From: JAJDUF01 sp965238265
GTDB taxonomy: Bacteria; Chloroflexota; UBA11872; UBA12225; JAJDUF01
Direction of reading: 5' to 3'
Length of the DNA stretch: 64,000 nucleotides
NCBI GenBank assembly: GCA_965238265.1
Contig: OZ250185.1
Location: 1,488,001-1,552,000, forward strand
The notes under the pieces are model-generated. The model saw nothing but the letters and a program-made list of their open reading frames with translations, did no database searches and was not told the DNA's origin. This document shows, piece after piece, positions 7,438-15,780 of this stretch. A program made the translations under genes and the position numbers. Numbering within the stretch: the first letter of the stretch is position 1; every line of letters starts with the position of its first letter.

Positions 7438-8777
7438 CTTTGCGCCTGCGTCAGGCCCCCGCGCAAGTCGCCAAGCACCACCCATGCCTTGAGGCCGACT
7501 ACGGCCATCGGGAGGAGCCAGCGGATCAGCCGGGGTTGCCACCGCTCCCAGCGCATGAAGGCGAGGCGCCCCAGGCCTTCCGCGGCCGCGGCCGCCGCCA
7601 GATACATACTCGGATAGGTAAAGTACGCCGCACGCGGCGCGCTGCGTGTGACGGCGATTCCGAGCACAATGATCACGACCCAGGTCAGCACCCAGAGCGC
7701 AGCGTGTCGCGGCAGAAAAGCCAAGCCGGGCACGAACAGGAAGACCACCAGCGCGGCATGGGCCACGGTAATGTCCTCGATTGGGGCTTGAGCATGGCTT
7801 ACTAGCCACTGCCAGTCCCAGGCGCGAGCAACAAAGACAGCCAGCAGTTGACCGGGTTCGTTGTACGACTTGACTTGCCCTAGCGCCACCGCCTGCACCA
7901 CGAGCCACCAGCACGCTTGCAGCCCGATGAAGCCGGCTGTCACTAATGCGGCCCGGCGGGCGCGTGAGGTCAAGGGAAGGCCGCTGGCCCCACCGTCGAG
8001 GCCGACATAGAACAGCCACAGCAGGGCGAGCAACGGTGGCCCCAGGCTTTTCGTGGCGTCGGCGATGAAGAGTACGAGCGTGAGGGCGAGGACATGCCGG
8101 AATAGCTGGCCGGGGGCCGCCGCGCGGGGAGAGCGGCGCCTGAATACTGCGCTCCGTTGCATAGCCAGCAGCGCGACTACCACGGCGGCATAGCCGAAGG
8201 ATTGCGTATCAACGTGATTGGCGAACGCGGTGAAGCCGGGGCTGAAGACCACGAAACCGGCCGCAATGAACCCGGTGGCCCGTCCGCGCTCAGGGTCCGG
8301 AATGAGCGCTCGACATAAGGCGTACATGGCCCCGGCGGCAATGAGCCAGCAGAGCCAGGTGGCCACCACCGCTGCTCGCCATAGGTCCCGCGTCCAGAGG
8401 ACCAGCCACGAGACAACCGTTCCGGGGAGGAACCGCGACGCATTCTGGCTAAGGAGGAAGCCATCATCACCGCCGCGAATATGCCAGCGCTTGTCGCCTT
8501 CTGCCAGCAACGCGGACTGGGACACGTCAATCCATTCGTAATGCACGCGCACGACATTCAGGAGCACGGTACCGCCACCGCCAGTCCGGTTCTGCCAGGA
8601 GCCGTCGTCCAGCCGGGGGGCGATCTGCAGGGCGATGAGCAGTCCGGCCAGCAGCCAGAGGAGGAGCGGCCATTGGCGCTGCCGGAGCCGCACCACACCT
8701 GGCATCCATCGTGCGGCTCCGGCACGCCACCTACGCGCGAGTGGTGAGTGGCGAGCCAACCTCTCATCACTCTCCAC
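7422..8777 (-). CDS. Polytopic membrane protein, glycosyltransferase (GT-C)-like
   Basis: A 451-residue integral membrane protein with about ten hydrophobic helices (e.g. WPLLLWLLAGLLIALQI, LVVQAVALGQV, VLTWVVIIVLGIAV). The long first extracytoplasmic loop (DGSWQNRTGGGG to SRFLPG) is typical of GT-C glycosyltransferases or mannosyltransferase-like proteins, but no clear DD/DE catalytic motif is visible, so the function stays open. The GTG at 8777 is chosen because GGAGAG lies 6 nt upstream, within the end of plsX; an ATG at 8705 is possible. Residues ~16-34 are encoded by TGAC-hairpin copy 2. Confidence 0.65.
   Translation of the reverse strand: MESDERLARHSPLARRWRAGAARWMPGVVRLRQRQWPLLLWLLAGLLIALQIAPRLDDGSWQNRTGGGGTVLLNVVRVHYEWIDVSQSALLAEGDKRWHIRGGDDGFLLSQNASRFLPGTVVSWLVLWTRDLWRAAVVATWLCWLIAAGAMYALCRALIPDPERGRATGFIAAGFVVFSPGFTAFANHVDTQSFGYAAVVVALLAMQRSAVFRRRSPRAAAPGQLFRHVLALTLVLFIADATKSLGPPLLALLWLFYVGLDGGASGLPLTSRARRAALVTAGFIGLQACWWLVVQAVALGQVKSYNEPGQLLAVFVARAWDWQWLVSHAQAPIEDITVAHAALVVFLFVPGLAFLPRHAALWVLTWVVIIVLGIAVTRSAPRAAYFTYPSMYLAAAAAAEGLGRLAFMRWERWQPRLIRWLLPMAVVGLKAWVVLGDLRGGLTQAQRWFPG
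8674..8729. repeat. TGAC-hairpin element, copy 2 (inside a CDS)
   Basis: 56 bp. Arms TGCCGGAGCCGCAC (8680-8693) and GTGCGGCTCCGGCA (8711-8724) pair perfectly. The outer ends read TGGCG/CGCCA in place of TGACG/CGTCA, a compensating change. The 17-nt loop, read on the minus strand, resembles the loops at 14414 and 14679. Confidence 0.85.
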
Positions 8778-8780
8778 GCT

Positions 8781-9806
8781 TCACTCTCCACTGGGCCGGG
8801 CGGCGAGCTGGGCGGTCATGTGATCGAGCAGACCACGTTGGGCGGCCGCGTGGGCGGCGCGCAGGCCGCTGGCAACCGCCGCTGCATCGGAGCGGCCATG
8901 CGCGATAAAGACGAGGCCGCGCACACCCAAGAGGGGCGCGCTGCCATGCTCTCGATAGTCGAGGCGGCGGGCTGCACGGCGCAACGCCGGCCGCAACACC
9001 AAGCCGGCGAGCTTGTAGTGGAGGCGGCTGCGGACGGCGCCGCGGACGATATCAAAAATGAGGGCCACCATGCCCTCGGCGACCTTCAGCACGACGTTAC
9101 CGGCAAACCCATCGCAGACGACGACATCGGCAGCGCCGGCCGTAGCGTCCCGTCCCTCCACGTTGCCGACGAAGTTCAGGCCGCTCGCGGTGAGCAGCGG
9201 GAAGGTTTCCTGGACCAGCCGATTGCCCTTGCCGGCTTCCTCGCCATTGCTGAGGAGGCCCACGCGAGGGCGACGCAAGCCATACATGGTCTCCATATAG
9301 GTAGCGCCCAGGTAGGCAAAGTCAACGAGGTGGCGGGGCTGGCAGTCGGCATTGGCGCCCACATCCACAATGATTGTCTGCCCGCTCGGCAGCGGAAATA
9401 CCGCGCCGACCCCGGGCCGATCCACTCCGGGGAGCGGGCGCAGCGTCAGGACTGCGGTCGTCATTGTGGCGCCGCTGTTGCCGGCTGACAGGAAGGCAGC
9501 GGCGTCACCGTCACGGACGAGCCGCAGGCCGACATGCACGGAGGACTGCCGCTGGCGGCGGGCGGCGTGAGCGGCCTGCGCGTCCATGGCGATCACATCC
9601 GGCGCGTGGACGACCGTGATGGGCAGCCGACGGGCCGGATCGTCATCGCCGCTGGCTGCTTGCAGCTCCCGCTCCACGACGGTTTCCTGCCCGACGAGGA
9701 TGACCTGGAGGCCGTCGTCGCCAAATCTACGAGCCGCCAACACGGCGCCGCGCACTACCTCGCCGGGCGCATGGTCGCCGCCCATCGCATCGAGCGCTAT
9801 ACGCAT
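8781..9806 (-). CDS. plsX: Phosphate acyltransferase PlsX
   Basis: A 341-residue enzyme making acyl-phosphate from acyl-ACP, the first step of phospholipid synthesis in most bacteria; it works at the membrane with PlsY. Clear family blocks: the start MRIALDAMGGDHAP, ARRQRQSSVHVGLRLV, AAFLSAGNSGATM, VGLLSNGEEAGKGN and VVCDGFAGNVVLK. Length matches the family (~335-345). It is immediately followed, within 4 nt, by the membrane protein gene, and preceded on the same strand by the interrupted iron-sulphur reading frame. The more usual partner fabD is not nearby; fabF and accB lie 50 kb away. Confidence 0.95.
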   Translation of the reverse strand: MRIALDAMGGDHAPGEVVRGAVLAARRFGDDGLQVILVGQETVVERELQAASGDDDPARRLPITVVHAPDVIAMDAQAAHAARRQRQSSVHVGLRLVRDGDAAAFLSAGNSGATMTTAVLTLRPLPGVDRPGVGAVFPLPSGQTIIVDVGANADCQPRHLVDFAYLGATYMETMYGLRRPRVGLLSNGEEAGKGNRLVQETFPLLTASGLNFVGNVEGRDATAGAADVVVCDGFAGNVVLKVAEGMVALIFDIVRGAVRSRLHYKLAGLVLRPALRRAARRLDYREHGSAPLLGVRGLVFIAHGRSDAAAVASGLRAAHAAAQRGLLDHMTAQLAARPSGE

Positions 9807-9917
9807 ATTCCCCCTCGCTGCTGCGGTACGTAGCGGTACGTATGGGAAGGGCGCGGCATGCTGCGCCCCTACGGCGGTACGGTGTGGATCGGATGACGGC
9901 CGCGGCGGCGGCCGCCG

Positions 9918-10340
9918 CTACCGCCGCCGGCGGCGCTTGCGGCCCGGACGCTTTCCGGCGCGAATCATACGCGCCAGCCGCGCGGCAAATCCCGGTGCCC
10001 GCGAGGCTGTGACCCTCCCATGTAGACGGTCTTGCTGGACAATACGACACACCGGGCCCATCTCGCACACGCCCATGCAGGCTACGGGCACAACGGACAC
10101 GTTGTCCGCTATCCCTTCCTGACGCAGGGCAGCCACTACGGCGGGGAGCGCCTCACGGGCGCCGTCCTCGTTGCATCACCCACCCTGGCAGAACTGCACC
10201 GTCAAGAACGATTCCGACTGGCTCTTGCGGCGGCAGTCCGGGCAGAGGGCAGCAAACGAGCCGCCGCTTCACCCGGCTTCGCGCGTGGTGGTCGGTGCCC
10301 CACACTGGGGACACTTGGCCGGCTCATCCCAGTTGAACAT
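9918..10340 (-). pseudogene. Zn-ribbon + [2Fe-2S] ferredoxin-like reading frame with two in-frame TGA codons
   Basis: Reading one frame from the ATG at 10340 to the TAG at 9918 gives ~140 codons with TGA at 10271-10269 and 10187-10185. Before the first TGA: MFNWDEPAKCPQCGAPTTT; after it: CPDC, completing a CX2C...CX2C zinc ribbon. Around the second TGA: FTCQGG-like text (VQFCQGG, then CNEDGAREALP), completing a CX4C pair; further on CMGVC supplies the CX3C pair of thioredoxin-like [2Fe-2S] ferredoxins. Both motifs need the TGA codons to be read through. Either two nonsense mutations in a young pseudogene, or UGA recoding (for example selenocysteine). The tail is Lys/Arg-rich. The last 72 codons form a separate GTG-start frame (10136-9918). 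Confidence 0.6.
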
Positions 10341-10636
10341 GCGTAGAGCGCGTTGCACGTTGTATCGTCTCCGTCGTCGTGTTGAGTGCCGCGCGCGGCG
10401 CTATCCCAGTAGTGCCAGCCACGTGGCGCTCACCTCCCGAATTGTAGCCTCCCCAGCCCGCTTGTCCCAAGTAGTAGTCAGTGGCTAGTGTGTCTCCAGA
10501 GGACTTCGTAGGCAGGAGCATCTATTACAGACACGCCATGGTGTAGTGGTAGCCTACTACCGGAGTTGGGTCGCGACCAGGCAATGGTAGCAGCACTCAG
10601 GCGGATCGCTGCCTATACACAGAGGGAGAGGGAAGT
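10341..10636. other. Intergenic stretch, no supported gene
   Basis: About 300 bp between the minus-strand iron-sulphur frame and the flavoprotein gene. In frame with the minus-strand gene, a GTG at 10358 (VQRALR before the first Met) could extend its start. I see no RNA gene; the TGTAGTGGTAGCC text near 10545 is tRNA-like only locally. A GAGGGAG ribosome site precedes 10637. Confidence 0.5.
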
Positions 10637-11989
10637 ATGGTACAGCAATTCGATCTTGTCGTCATTGGCACCGGCGTCGCCGGCGCGCCGGTTGCGACGG
10701 CCTGCCGCCAAGCCGGTTGGGAGGTGGCGCTGGTGGATGACCATCCGTATGGGGGTACGTGCGCCTTGCGGGGATGCGACCCTAAGAAGGTGCTCGTCGG
10801 CGCGGCCGACGCGGTGGACTGGGCGCGTCGTATGGCTGGCAAGGGGATCGAGCCAGGGGGAATCCGCATTGATTGGCCAGCGCTGATCCGGTTCAAGGAC
10901 AGCTTCACTACACCGCGGCCGGCGGCGCGGCGCGCGGGATTCGAGCAGGCCGGCATCGCCTGCTTTGACGGGCGCGCGCGGTTTGTGCGTCCCACTGTGC
11001 TCCAGGTAGGCGATGAGGAGCTGGAGGGCCGCCATGTCGTGATCGCCACCGGCGCCAAGCCCCTGCCCTTGGGGATCGCCGGCGAAGAGCACCTTACCAT
11101 TAGTGACGACTTTTTCGACCTCGAAGCGCTACCGGAGCGCGTGCTGTTCATCGGCGGCGGCTACATTTCGCTGGAGTTTGCTGGCGTCGCCGCAGCGGCC
11201 GGCGCCCAGGTGACGGTGCTCCACCGCAGCGGGCACCTGCTGCGGGGCTTCGATGAAGACCTTGCCGATCAGCTCACCGCCTATCTGCGGTCACACGGCC
11301 TCGATATCCAACTGGATACTGCCGTCTCCGGTATCGCCGAGCAGCGTGGCGGGTTTGCGGTAGCGGCCGCGACGCCCGCTGGTGCGCGCACGTTCGAGGC
11401 AGACCTGGTGGTGCATGGCGCTGGGCGCGTGCCCAACGTGGACGATATGGGGCTGGAGGAGGCGAACGTCGCGTTCGACCGCCGCGGCGTGCGGGTGAAT
11501 GAGTACCTCCAGAGCGTTTCCAACCCGGCCGTGTACGCCGCGGGTGACGCCGCAGGTAGCCCCGGACCACCACTCACCCCATCGGGAGGCGTGGATGCCG
11601 ACGTAGTGAGCGCCAACCTGCTCCAGGGCAACCATGCGACACCCGGCTACGGCGTGATCCCCACGGCGGCATTTACCAATCCGCCGCTCGCCGGTGTCGG
11701 GTTAGGCGAAGATCAGGCCCGCGCCCAGGGTCTGCGTTTCAGTACGAACTACGCCGACGCCGCGCGGTGGGCCACCGCCACCCGCATCGCCCAGCCTTGC
11801 TATGGCTACAAGGTGTTGATCGAGGAGGAGACGGACCGTATCTTGGGCGCCCATCTGCTCGGGCCGCACGCCGACGAGGTCATCAACGTGTTCGCGGTGG
11901 CGATGCAAGCCGGGATGACAGCCGCGGCGCTGAAAGAGATGCTGCTGGCGTACCCGACCACCTCCTCCGACCTCTACTACATGCTGTAG
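10637..11989 (+). CDS. FAD/NAD(P)-dependent disulfide oxidoreductase (class I)
   Basis: A 450-residue pyridine nucleotide-disulfide oxidoreductase related to dihydrolipoyl dehydrogenase, glutathione reductase and MerA. It has the FAD site VVIGTGVAGAPVA, the redox pair in GGTC42ALRGC47DPKK, the NAD(P) site LFIGGGYISLEFAGVAAAAG, and the second FAD motif VYAAGDAAG. The C-terminal dimerisation domain ends LAYPTTSSDLYYML; the usual active-site His-X4-Glu is absent, replaced by a Tyr-Pro sequence, so the electron acceptor may differ from glutathione or lipoamide. GGGAGAGGGAAGT precedes the start. It stands alone between repeats, so genomic context does not define a partner. Confidence 0.88.
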   Translation: MVQQFDLVVIGTGVAGAPVATACRQAGWEVALVDDHPYGGTCALRGCDPKKVLVGAADAVDWARRMAGKGIEPGGIRIDWPALIRFKDSFTTPRPAARRAGFEQAGIACFDGRARFVRPTVLQVGDEELEGRHVVIATGAKPLPLGIAGEEHLTISDDFFDLEALPERVLFIGGGYISLEFAGVAAAAGAQVTVLHRSGHLLRGFDEDLADQLTAYLRSHGLDIQLDTAVSGIAEQRGGFAVAAATPAGARTFEADLVVHGAGRVPNVDDMGLEEANVAFDRRGVRVNEYLQSVSNPAVYAAGDAAGSPGPPLTPSGGVDADVVSANLLQGNHATPGYGVIPTAAFTNPPLAGVGLGEDQARAQGLRFSTNYADAARWATATRIAQPCYGYKVLIEEETDRILGAHLLGPHADEVINVFAVAMQAGMTAAALKEMLLAYPTTSSDLYYML

Positions 11990-11999
11990 GCCGGGCGTT

Positions 12000-12037
12000 G
12001 GCCCCCTATGGTCCCCCCGCTGTGCAGGGGGGCGGTC
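12000..12037. repeat. Family C repeat (GGCCCCCTATGG...GCAGGGGG)
   Basis: Short G/C-rich dyad built from CCCCCTATGGTCCCCCC and GTGCAGGGGGGC. Related copies lie at 15526-15562, 18130-18162, 40991-41023 and 48166-48203. All are intergenic in this window. Confidence 0.7.
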
Positions 12038-12128
12038 TCTTCGCTCCCCTGGAGCGAGCGCCGGGAGGTGCCAGCGAGGGCCGGCGGGTTGTGCGGCTCC
12101 GGCGCGTCAACGGTACTATCCTGACCGG

Positions 12129-12187
12129 TGGCTGGCCAAAGCCGCACCGCATTTGGAACGATAAGATCGTGCAGCTTTGGCCTGCCA
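12129..12187. repeat. TGAC-hairpin element, copy 3
   Basis: Arms GGCCAAAGCCGCAC (12134-12147) and GTGCAGCTTTGGCC (12169-12182) pair with one mismatch; outer ends are TGGC/GCCA. The loop resembles the reverse complement of the copy 1 loop, so it is in the opposite orientation. It ends just before the AGGTGG ribosome site of the gene at 12197. Confidence 0.82.
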
Positions 12188-12196
12188 GGTGGACGA

Positions 12197-14296
12197 ATGC
12201 TCATAATAGCGCTCTGGATTGCCGGGCTGGTCGTCGTCGGCTGGGCTGCGGCCCGGTGGGGCTGGCGCTTGGGGTCGGCCGACGTAGTGTGGGGCGTTGC
12301 CCCGGCGGTAGGTCTCGCGCTGGGCCTGGTCGCGGTAAACGCCCTAGCCTTCGTCGTACCGGCGGGGCTGGCTGCCGGCCTGAGTACCGGTCTGCTCGTG
12401 CTCGCCGCGGTCGTTTGGTGGTGGCGGCAGCGGGGTAAGGCCACGCCTGACCACGCGGCCGACGCGGAGCGTAGCTCGCCGGTGGATGCCGCCGACATAC
12501 TTATCTGGCTGGTCGCCGGGCTGGCGGTCACGGCGGTCGTGGGGGCTGGCGCCTTCGCTGCGCTGCTTTACGACGAGGAGTTGCAGCACTGGCCGCTAAT
12601 AGCGACCATCGCCGAGGGCAACTTCCCCCCGCGTCTGCCGTTCTGGCCCGCCTGGCCGGCGGTGTATCACTACGGCTTTGCGCTGTTGGCTGCGGCCGTC
12701 CACCACCTCAGCGGACTGCCCGTGTGGTGGGCCATTGATGTCATCACTCTGGTTGTGGCGCTGGCGGTCTTCTGGGGGGTGGCGGCCCTGCTGCGGCGCG
12801 CCGGAGCCACGATGAACCTGGCGGTCGTGGGGGCGTTCTTCGTCTTCTTCGGCGGCGGTTGGGTGCCGGGGTGGTTTGCCGAGTGGATTCCCTTTTGGCT
12901 GACCCATGCCGAGGGGCCACTGGTCGCCATGCAGTCCGAGCCGATTGTCGTGGGCATGCTGTTCAAGAGCTTTGCGCTCATCGTCCACGAGCATCCGCCC
13001 GCCCTGGGGCTGGTGTGTCTCATTGCCTATAGCCACGGCTGGCTCAGTGTGCAGCGCCGGACGAGGCAGCCGCGGGCGTGGTGGCTGGCGGCGGGTCTGC
13101 TGGTGCTCGTCGGTGCGGCAGCGGCGTTGGCCGCGACGAGCGACTTCGTGCTGCTGCTGGCGGGCACGGCGGCCGTCGTCGGTCTACGCGCCGGGTGGCT
13201 GCTCGTCGGGCGGCTGCGTCGGGCGGCGGTGACGCCGGCGAGCGGCGACGGGGGCTGGTGGGGAGTGGGGCGCGATAGCGCGCTGCTGCTGGCGACACTG
13301 GTCGTCGGATTGCTGTCCGGTGGGGCCAGCACGGACCTGTTGCTGCGAGCGCGGGGTTTGCCGCTGGGCAGTAGTCTCGGCTGGCGTAGCCCGCCGGGTT
13401 GGCCGCAGGGCACCGGGGACGCGGCGCAGCTCGCTGGCGAGTGGTGGTGGGAGCTGCTGCTGGCTGAGTTCGGCTTGCCGTTGCTGCTGCTGCCGGTGGT
13501 GGTGTGGTGGTGCTGGCGCCGGCCGACGCCGTTGAAGTCCTGGCTGCTGGCAACGGCGGTGATCGGGTTTGTCCTGCCGCTGGTGCTTCAGTATGAGCGG
13601 GACGACGCTGCTATCGCTTCGTTCAGCCGGACGGCGGGCTATCTGTGGCTGGTGCTCTGTGCGCTGACCGCCGTGGAGCTGACCCAGGGGTTACGCTGGA
13701 ACCGCTTGGCCTACGCGCTGTTGGGCGTCTTCGTGCTTGGCTCGACCTATATGGGTCTCAGCTTTGCGATTTCGTTATGGTCGCCGGAGGGGCTGCAAGC
13801 GGATGCGCCCCCACTGCGCCCGGCGCAGGTGCAGCTGGCAGTGCGCGTGGACGAGCTGGTGCCCCCGTCGGTCCGGATTCTCAGCGACAACCCGCGGTGG
13901 GTGACGACGCTGGCCGGGCGCTTGGCGCCGTCCACGCTGGCGCCGCACTTCATTAACGGCGATACCGGCGACTATGCGGCGGCGATGGGGAGCCTCGACG
14001 CGGCGGCCATCGAGCGGCTCGGTGTGGCGTATCTGCACGTGTCGTCCACCCACTACGGGCGGTGGCCGCTGGCGGTGCGGGCGGCGCTCGGCGACCCGCA
14101 GCGGTTCAAGCTGCTGGCGCGGCGGGAAGTGGAGTGGCGGTGCAACCGGCTGCGGGCCAGGGAATGGGTGGCGCTGTATGGCATCGTCGGCCGTTACGAG
14201 ACGGCGGGCGGGGGGCCACGCCGGGGCAGTGGCCCGACGGACCCGTCGCTGGCCTACTGGCAGCCGCGTCTGCTGTTCACGCCGCTCTGCCCATAG
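12197..14296 (+). CDS. Large polytopic membrane protein, GT-C/DUF2298-like
   Basis: A ~699-residue protein with roughly 13-15 hydrophobic helices. After two N-terminal helices, a loop contains DEELQHWPLIATIAEGNFPPR and YHYGFALLAAAVHHLSG, the acid-rich first-loop pattern of GT-C-type lipid-linked sugar transferases and of the YYY/DUF2298 membrane family; this resemblance is weak and functional assignment is inference. The C-terminal ~150 residues form a soluble domain (LRPAQVQLAVRVDELVPPS...NPRWVTTLAGRLAP). The ATG at 12197 has AGGTGG upstream; earlier starts would read through hairpin copy 3. No neighbours give context; a repeat island follows. Confidence 0.68.
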   Translation: MLIIALWIAGLVVVGWAAARWGWRLGSADVVWGVAPAVGLALGLVAVNALAFVVPAGLAAGLSTGLLVLAAVVWWWRQRGKATPDHAADAERSSPVDAADILIWLVAGLAVTAVVGAGAFAALLYDEELQHWPLIATIAEGNFPPRLPFWPAWPAVYHYGFALLAAAVHHLSGLPVWWAIDVITLVVALAVFWGVAALLRRAGATMNLAVVGAFFVFFGGGWVPGWFAEWIPFWLTHAEGPLVAMQSEPIVVGMLFKSFALIVHEHPPALGLVCLIAYSHGWLSVQRRTRQPRAWWLAAGLLVLVGAAAALAATSDFVLLLAGTAAVVGLRAGWLLVGRLRRAAVTPASGDGGWWGVGRDSALLLATLVVGLLSGGASTDLLLRARGLPLGSSLGWRSPPGWPQGTGDAAQLAGEWWWELLLAEFGLPLLLLPVVVWWCWRRPTPLKSWLLATAVIGFVLPLVLQYERDDAAIASFSRTAGYLWLVLCALTAVELTQGLRWNRLAYALLGVFVLGSTYMGLSFAISLWSPEGLQADAPPLRPAQVQLAVRVDELVPPSVRILSDNPRWVTTLAGRLAPSTLAPHFINGDTGDYAAAMGSLDAAAIERLGVAYLHVSSTHYGRWPLAVRAALGDPQRFKLLARREVEWRCNRLRAREWVALYGIVGRYETAGGGPRRGSGPTDPSLAYWQPRLLFTPLCP

Positions 14297-14394
14297 CGGT
14301 GGGTGGACCTACCCCCTGGCCCCCTCCCTGGCCGGCTTTTCAGCCACAGAGCACACAGAGAGCACGGAGTGGGGGTGCGGCGGGCCTCACCTTC

Positions 14395-14449
14395 TGACGG
14401 GCCAAAGCCGCACAGATAGTGCCAGGTGTGGTGCGGCTTTGGCCCATCA
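14395..14449. repeat. TGAC-hairpin element, copy 4
   Basis: 55 bp, TGAC at the left, ATCA at the right. Arms GGGCCAAAGCCGCAC (14399-14413) and GTGCGGCTTTGGCCC (14431-14445) pair perfectly around a 17-nt loop ending CCAGGTGTG. Confidence 0.9.
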
Positions 14450-14659
14450 CCCGCCCCCCTCTCCACCATGTGGCGAGGGGGGAATGGGCTGACAACGGTA
14501 GGTTTTCGGCGGGCCGACGTGGGGTGGGGCGCGGGAGGGGTGCTGGAGAGAGAAGCCCGTACACGCGGTGGAGCAAGACCGCGGGCGGGGCGGTACCTGG
14601 ATGGCAGGATGCACTTGATGAGTGGTGGGGTTGGCGGGTAGTGGTTTGGACCTACCCCC

Positions 14660-14714
14660 TGACAGGCCAAAGCCGCACGGATAGTGCCAGGTGTGGTGCA
14701 GCTTTGACCTGTCA
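14660..14714. repeat. TGAC-hairpin element, copy 5
   Basis: 55 bp, TGAC...GTCA. Arms AGGCCAAAGCCGCAC (14664-14678) and GTGCAGCTTTGACCT (14696-14710) pair with two mismatches. Its loop differs from that of copy 4 at only one or two bases; the two copies are 265 bp apart in the same orientation. Confidence 0.9.
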
Positions 14715-14920
14715 CCCGGCCCCTTCCCTGGCAGGGAAGGGGAGTCCGCGCGGCGGCCGGCATTGGGCCGGTCTGTGGATTGCGGCTTGCGCCGCAATGA
14801 CGAGGCGGTGGAGCGGGAGTGCGGATAGATCGGGGTGCGGGGATTGGCAGGGATGCGGGGCAAGCACCCCTGGCGCAGCCGGCGCAGGCCGGCCGGCGAG
14901 GGCGCGGTGGCGCTAGGCAT

Positions 14921-15284
14921 GGCACGCAGACGGTCCTGACCCGGCGCCCGCGCCGTGGTGGCGAGGGGTACGTCAGGACCCGGTGCCATCAATAATGCGG
15001 CACTCAGGCGGTCATGCCCCGCCGCACGCGGCGCGGTGGGAAATCGGCCCTGACCCGGCACCTGTGGGTACCGGGCGCAGGACCAGTGGTAGTCCACCGC
15101 CCGCGGCGCGGCGGGGGGTCGCTCATGGCCCGGTGCGCGCAAGGCGGCACTCAGACAGTGCTGACCCGGCGCCCCCGCCGTCATGGCGAGGGGTACGTCA
15201 GCACCCGGTGCCCCTGAGTCGGCACTCAGACGGCCATGCCCCGCCGCGCGCTGGGCGGCGGGAGGTCTACCATGACCCGGTGCC
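14921..15284. repeat. Tandem array of ~5 palindromic units with compensating arms
   Basis: Units of about 64-69 bp start GGCAC(T/G)CAGAC or close variants and end CCCGGTGCC: 14921-14987, 14999-15062, ~15071-15135 (divergent), 15144-15212 and 15220-15284. Inside each, the arms differ between units yet stay complementary: GGTCCTGAC/GTCAGGACC in unit 1, GTGCTGAC/GTCAGCAC in unit 4, GCCATG.../CATGACC in unit 5. Spacers between units are 7-12 bp and not unique, so this is not a CRISPR array. Function unknown. Confidence 0.75.
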
Positions 15285-15780
15285 CTCGGCTGGGTGGCTT
15301 TGCCACCGCTGGTGACTAGCATGGTGGTACGAGTCGGTCCCTGCCGGGCGGTGCCCGGTGCTCCAGGAGGGGCTTGCAACTGCCAATCCCCGTCAGTGGG
15401 GCATATCGGCGGGGGGCGGGGGAAAGACAACGGGGGGTATTTACATGGATGGACAGGATGGACAGGATGGGGGGGGGCGGCCCTCACCCCGGCCCTCTCC
15501 CACGGGGAGAGGGCCGGGGCATGGTTGGCCCCCCTATGGCCCCCCCCCGCTGTGCAGGGGGGACAGTTGCGGCGCGGCTGCTGCCGCGGCTGTTGGTAGC
15601 TTGAGCGTGTAGCAGGACAGCAGAGGCACCCTGCGCTATGAGGGGTAGCTTCATGTATTGCAGGCTGGTGGTGCTCACGGCGGCCGGAGTGATGACGTTG
15701 CTGGCTTTGTCGGGGTGATACGCAGCTGGCGTAAATGAATGGAGGTAGATACACTCCTTTCGCTATAGGGAGGTATCTCC

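Larger units (their letters stand above)
14297..15780. other. 1.5-kb non-coding repeat island
   Basis: No reading frame here shows codon structure or a recognisable domain; the long open frames on both strands are by-products of GC-rich repeats. It holds a partial family A copy (14307), TGAC-hairpins 4 and 5, family A copies at 14450 and 14714, a REP-like GATTGCGGCTTGCGCCGCAA dyad near 14775, a tandem palindromic array (14921-15284), another family A dyad with perfect 15-bp arms (15487-15501/15505-15519) and a family C copy (15526). The last ~60 bp carry the leader and GGGAGGT ribosome site of the secreted LRR protein gene. Confidence 0.8.

Noticed and set aside
9918..10340. Ribosomal protein bL32 (rpmF), which often neighbours plsX.
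   Set aside because: The CPQCG text is similar, but the N-terminal RRSRRDMRRA block is absent and the rest matches a ferredoxin-like protein.
10541..10610. tRNA-like text (GGTGTAGTGGTAG).
   Set aside because: No acceptor stem, anticodon stem or T-loop can be formed around it.
14921..15284. Possible CRISPR array.
   Set aside because: Units are palindromes with variable arms and only 7-12 bp between them; there are no unique spacers of uniform length and no cas genes.
14447..15754. A long open reading frame on the minus strand with repeated Gly/His/Arg/Pro-rich segments.
   Set aside because: It is a by-product of the GC-rich palindromic array and repeats; no domain, no ribosome site and a repeat-driven sequence.
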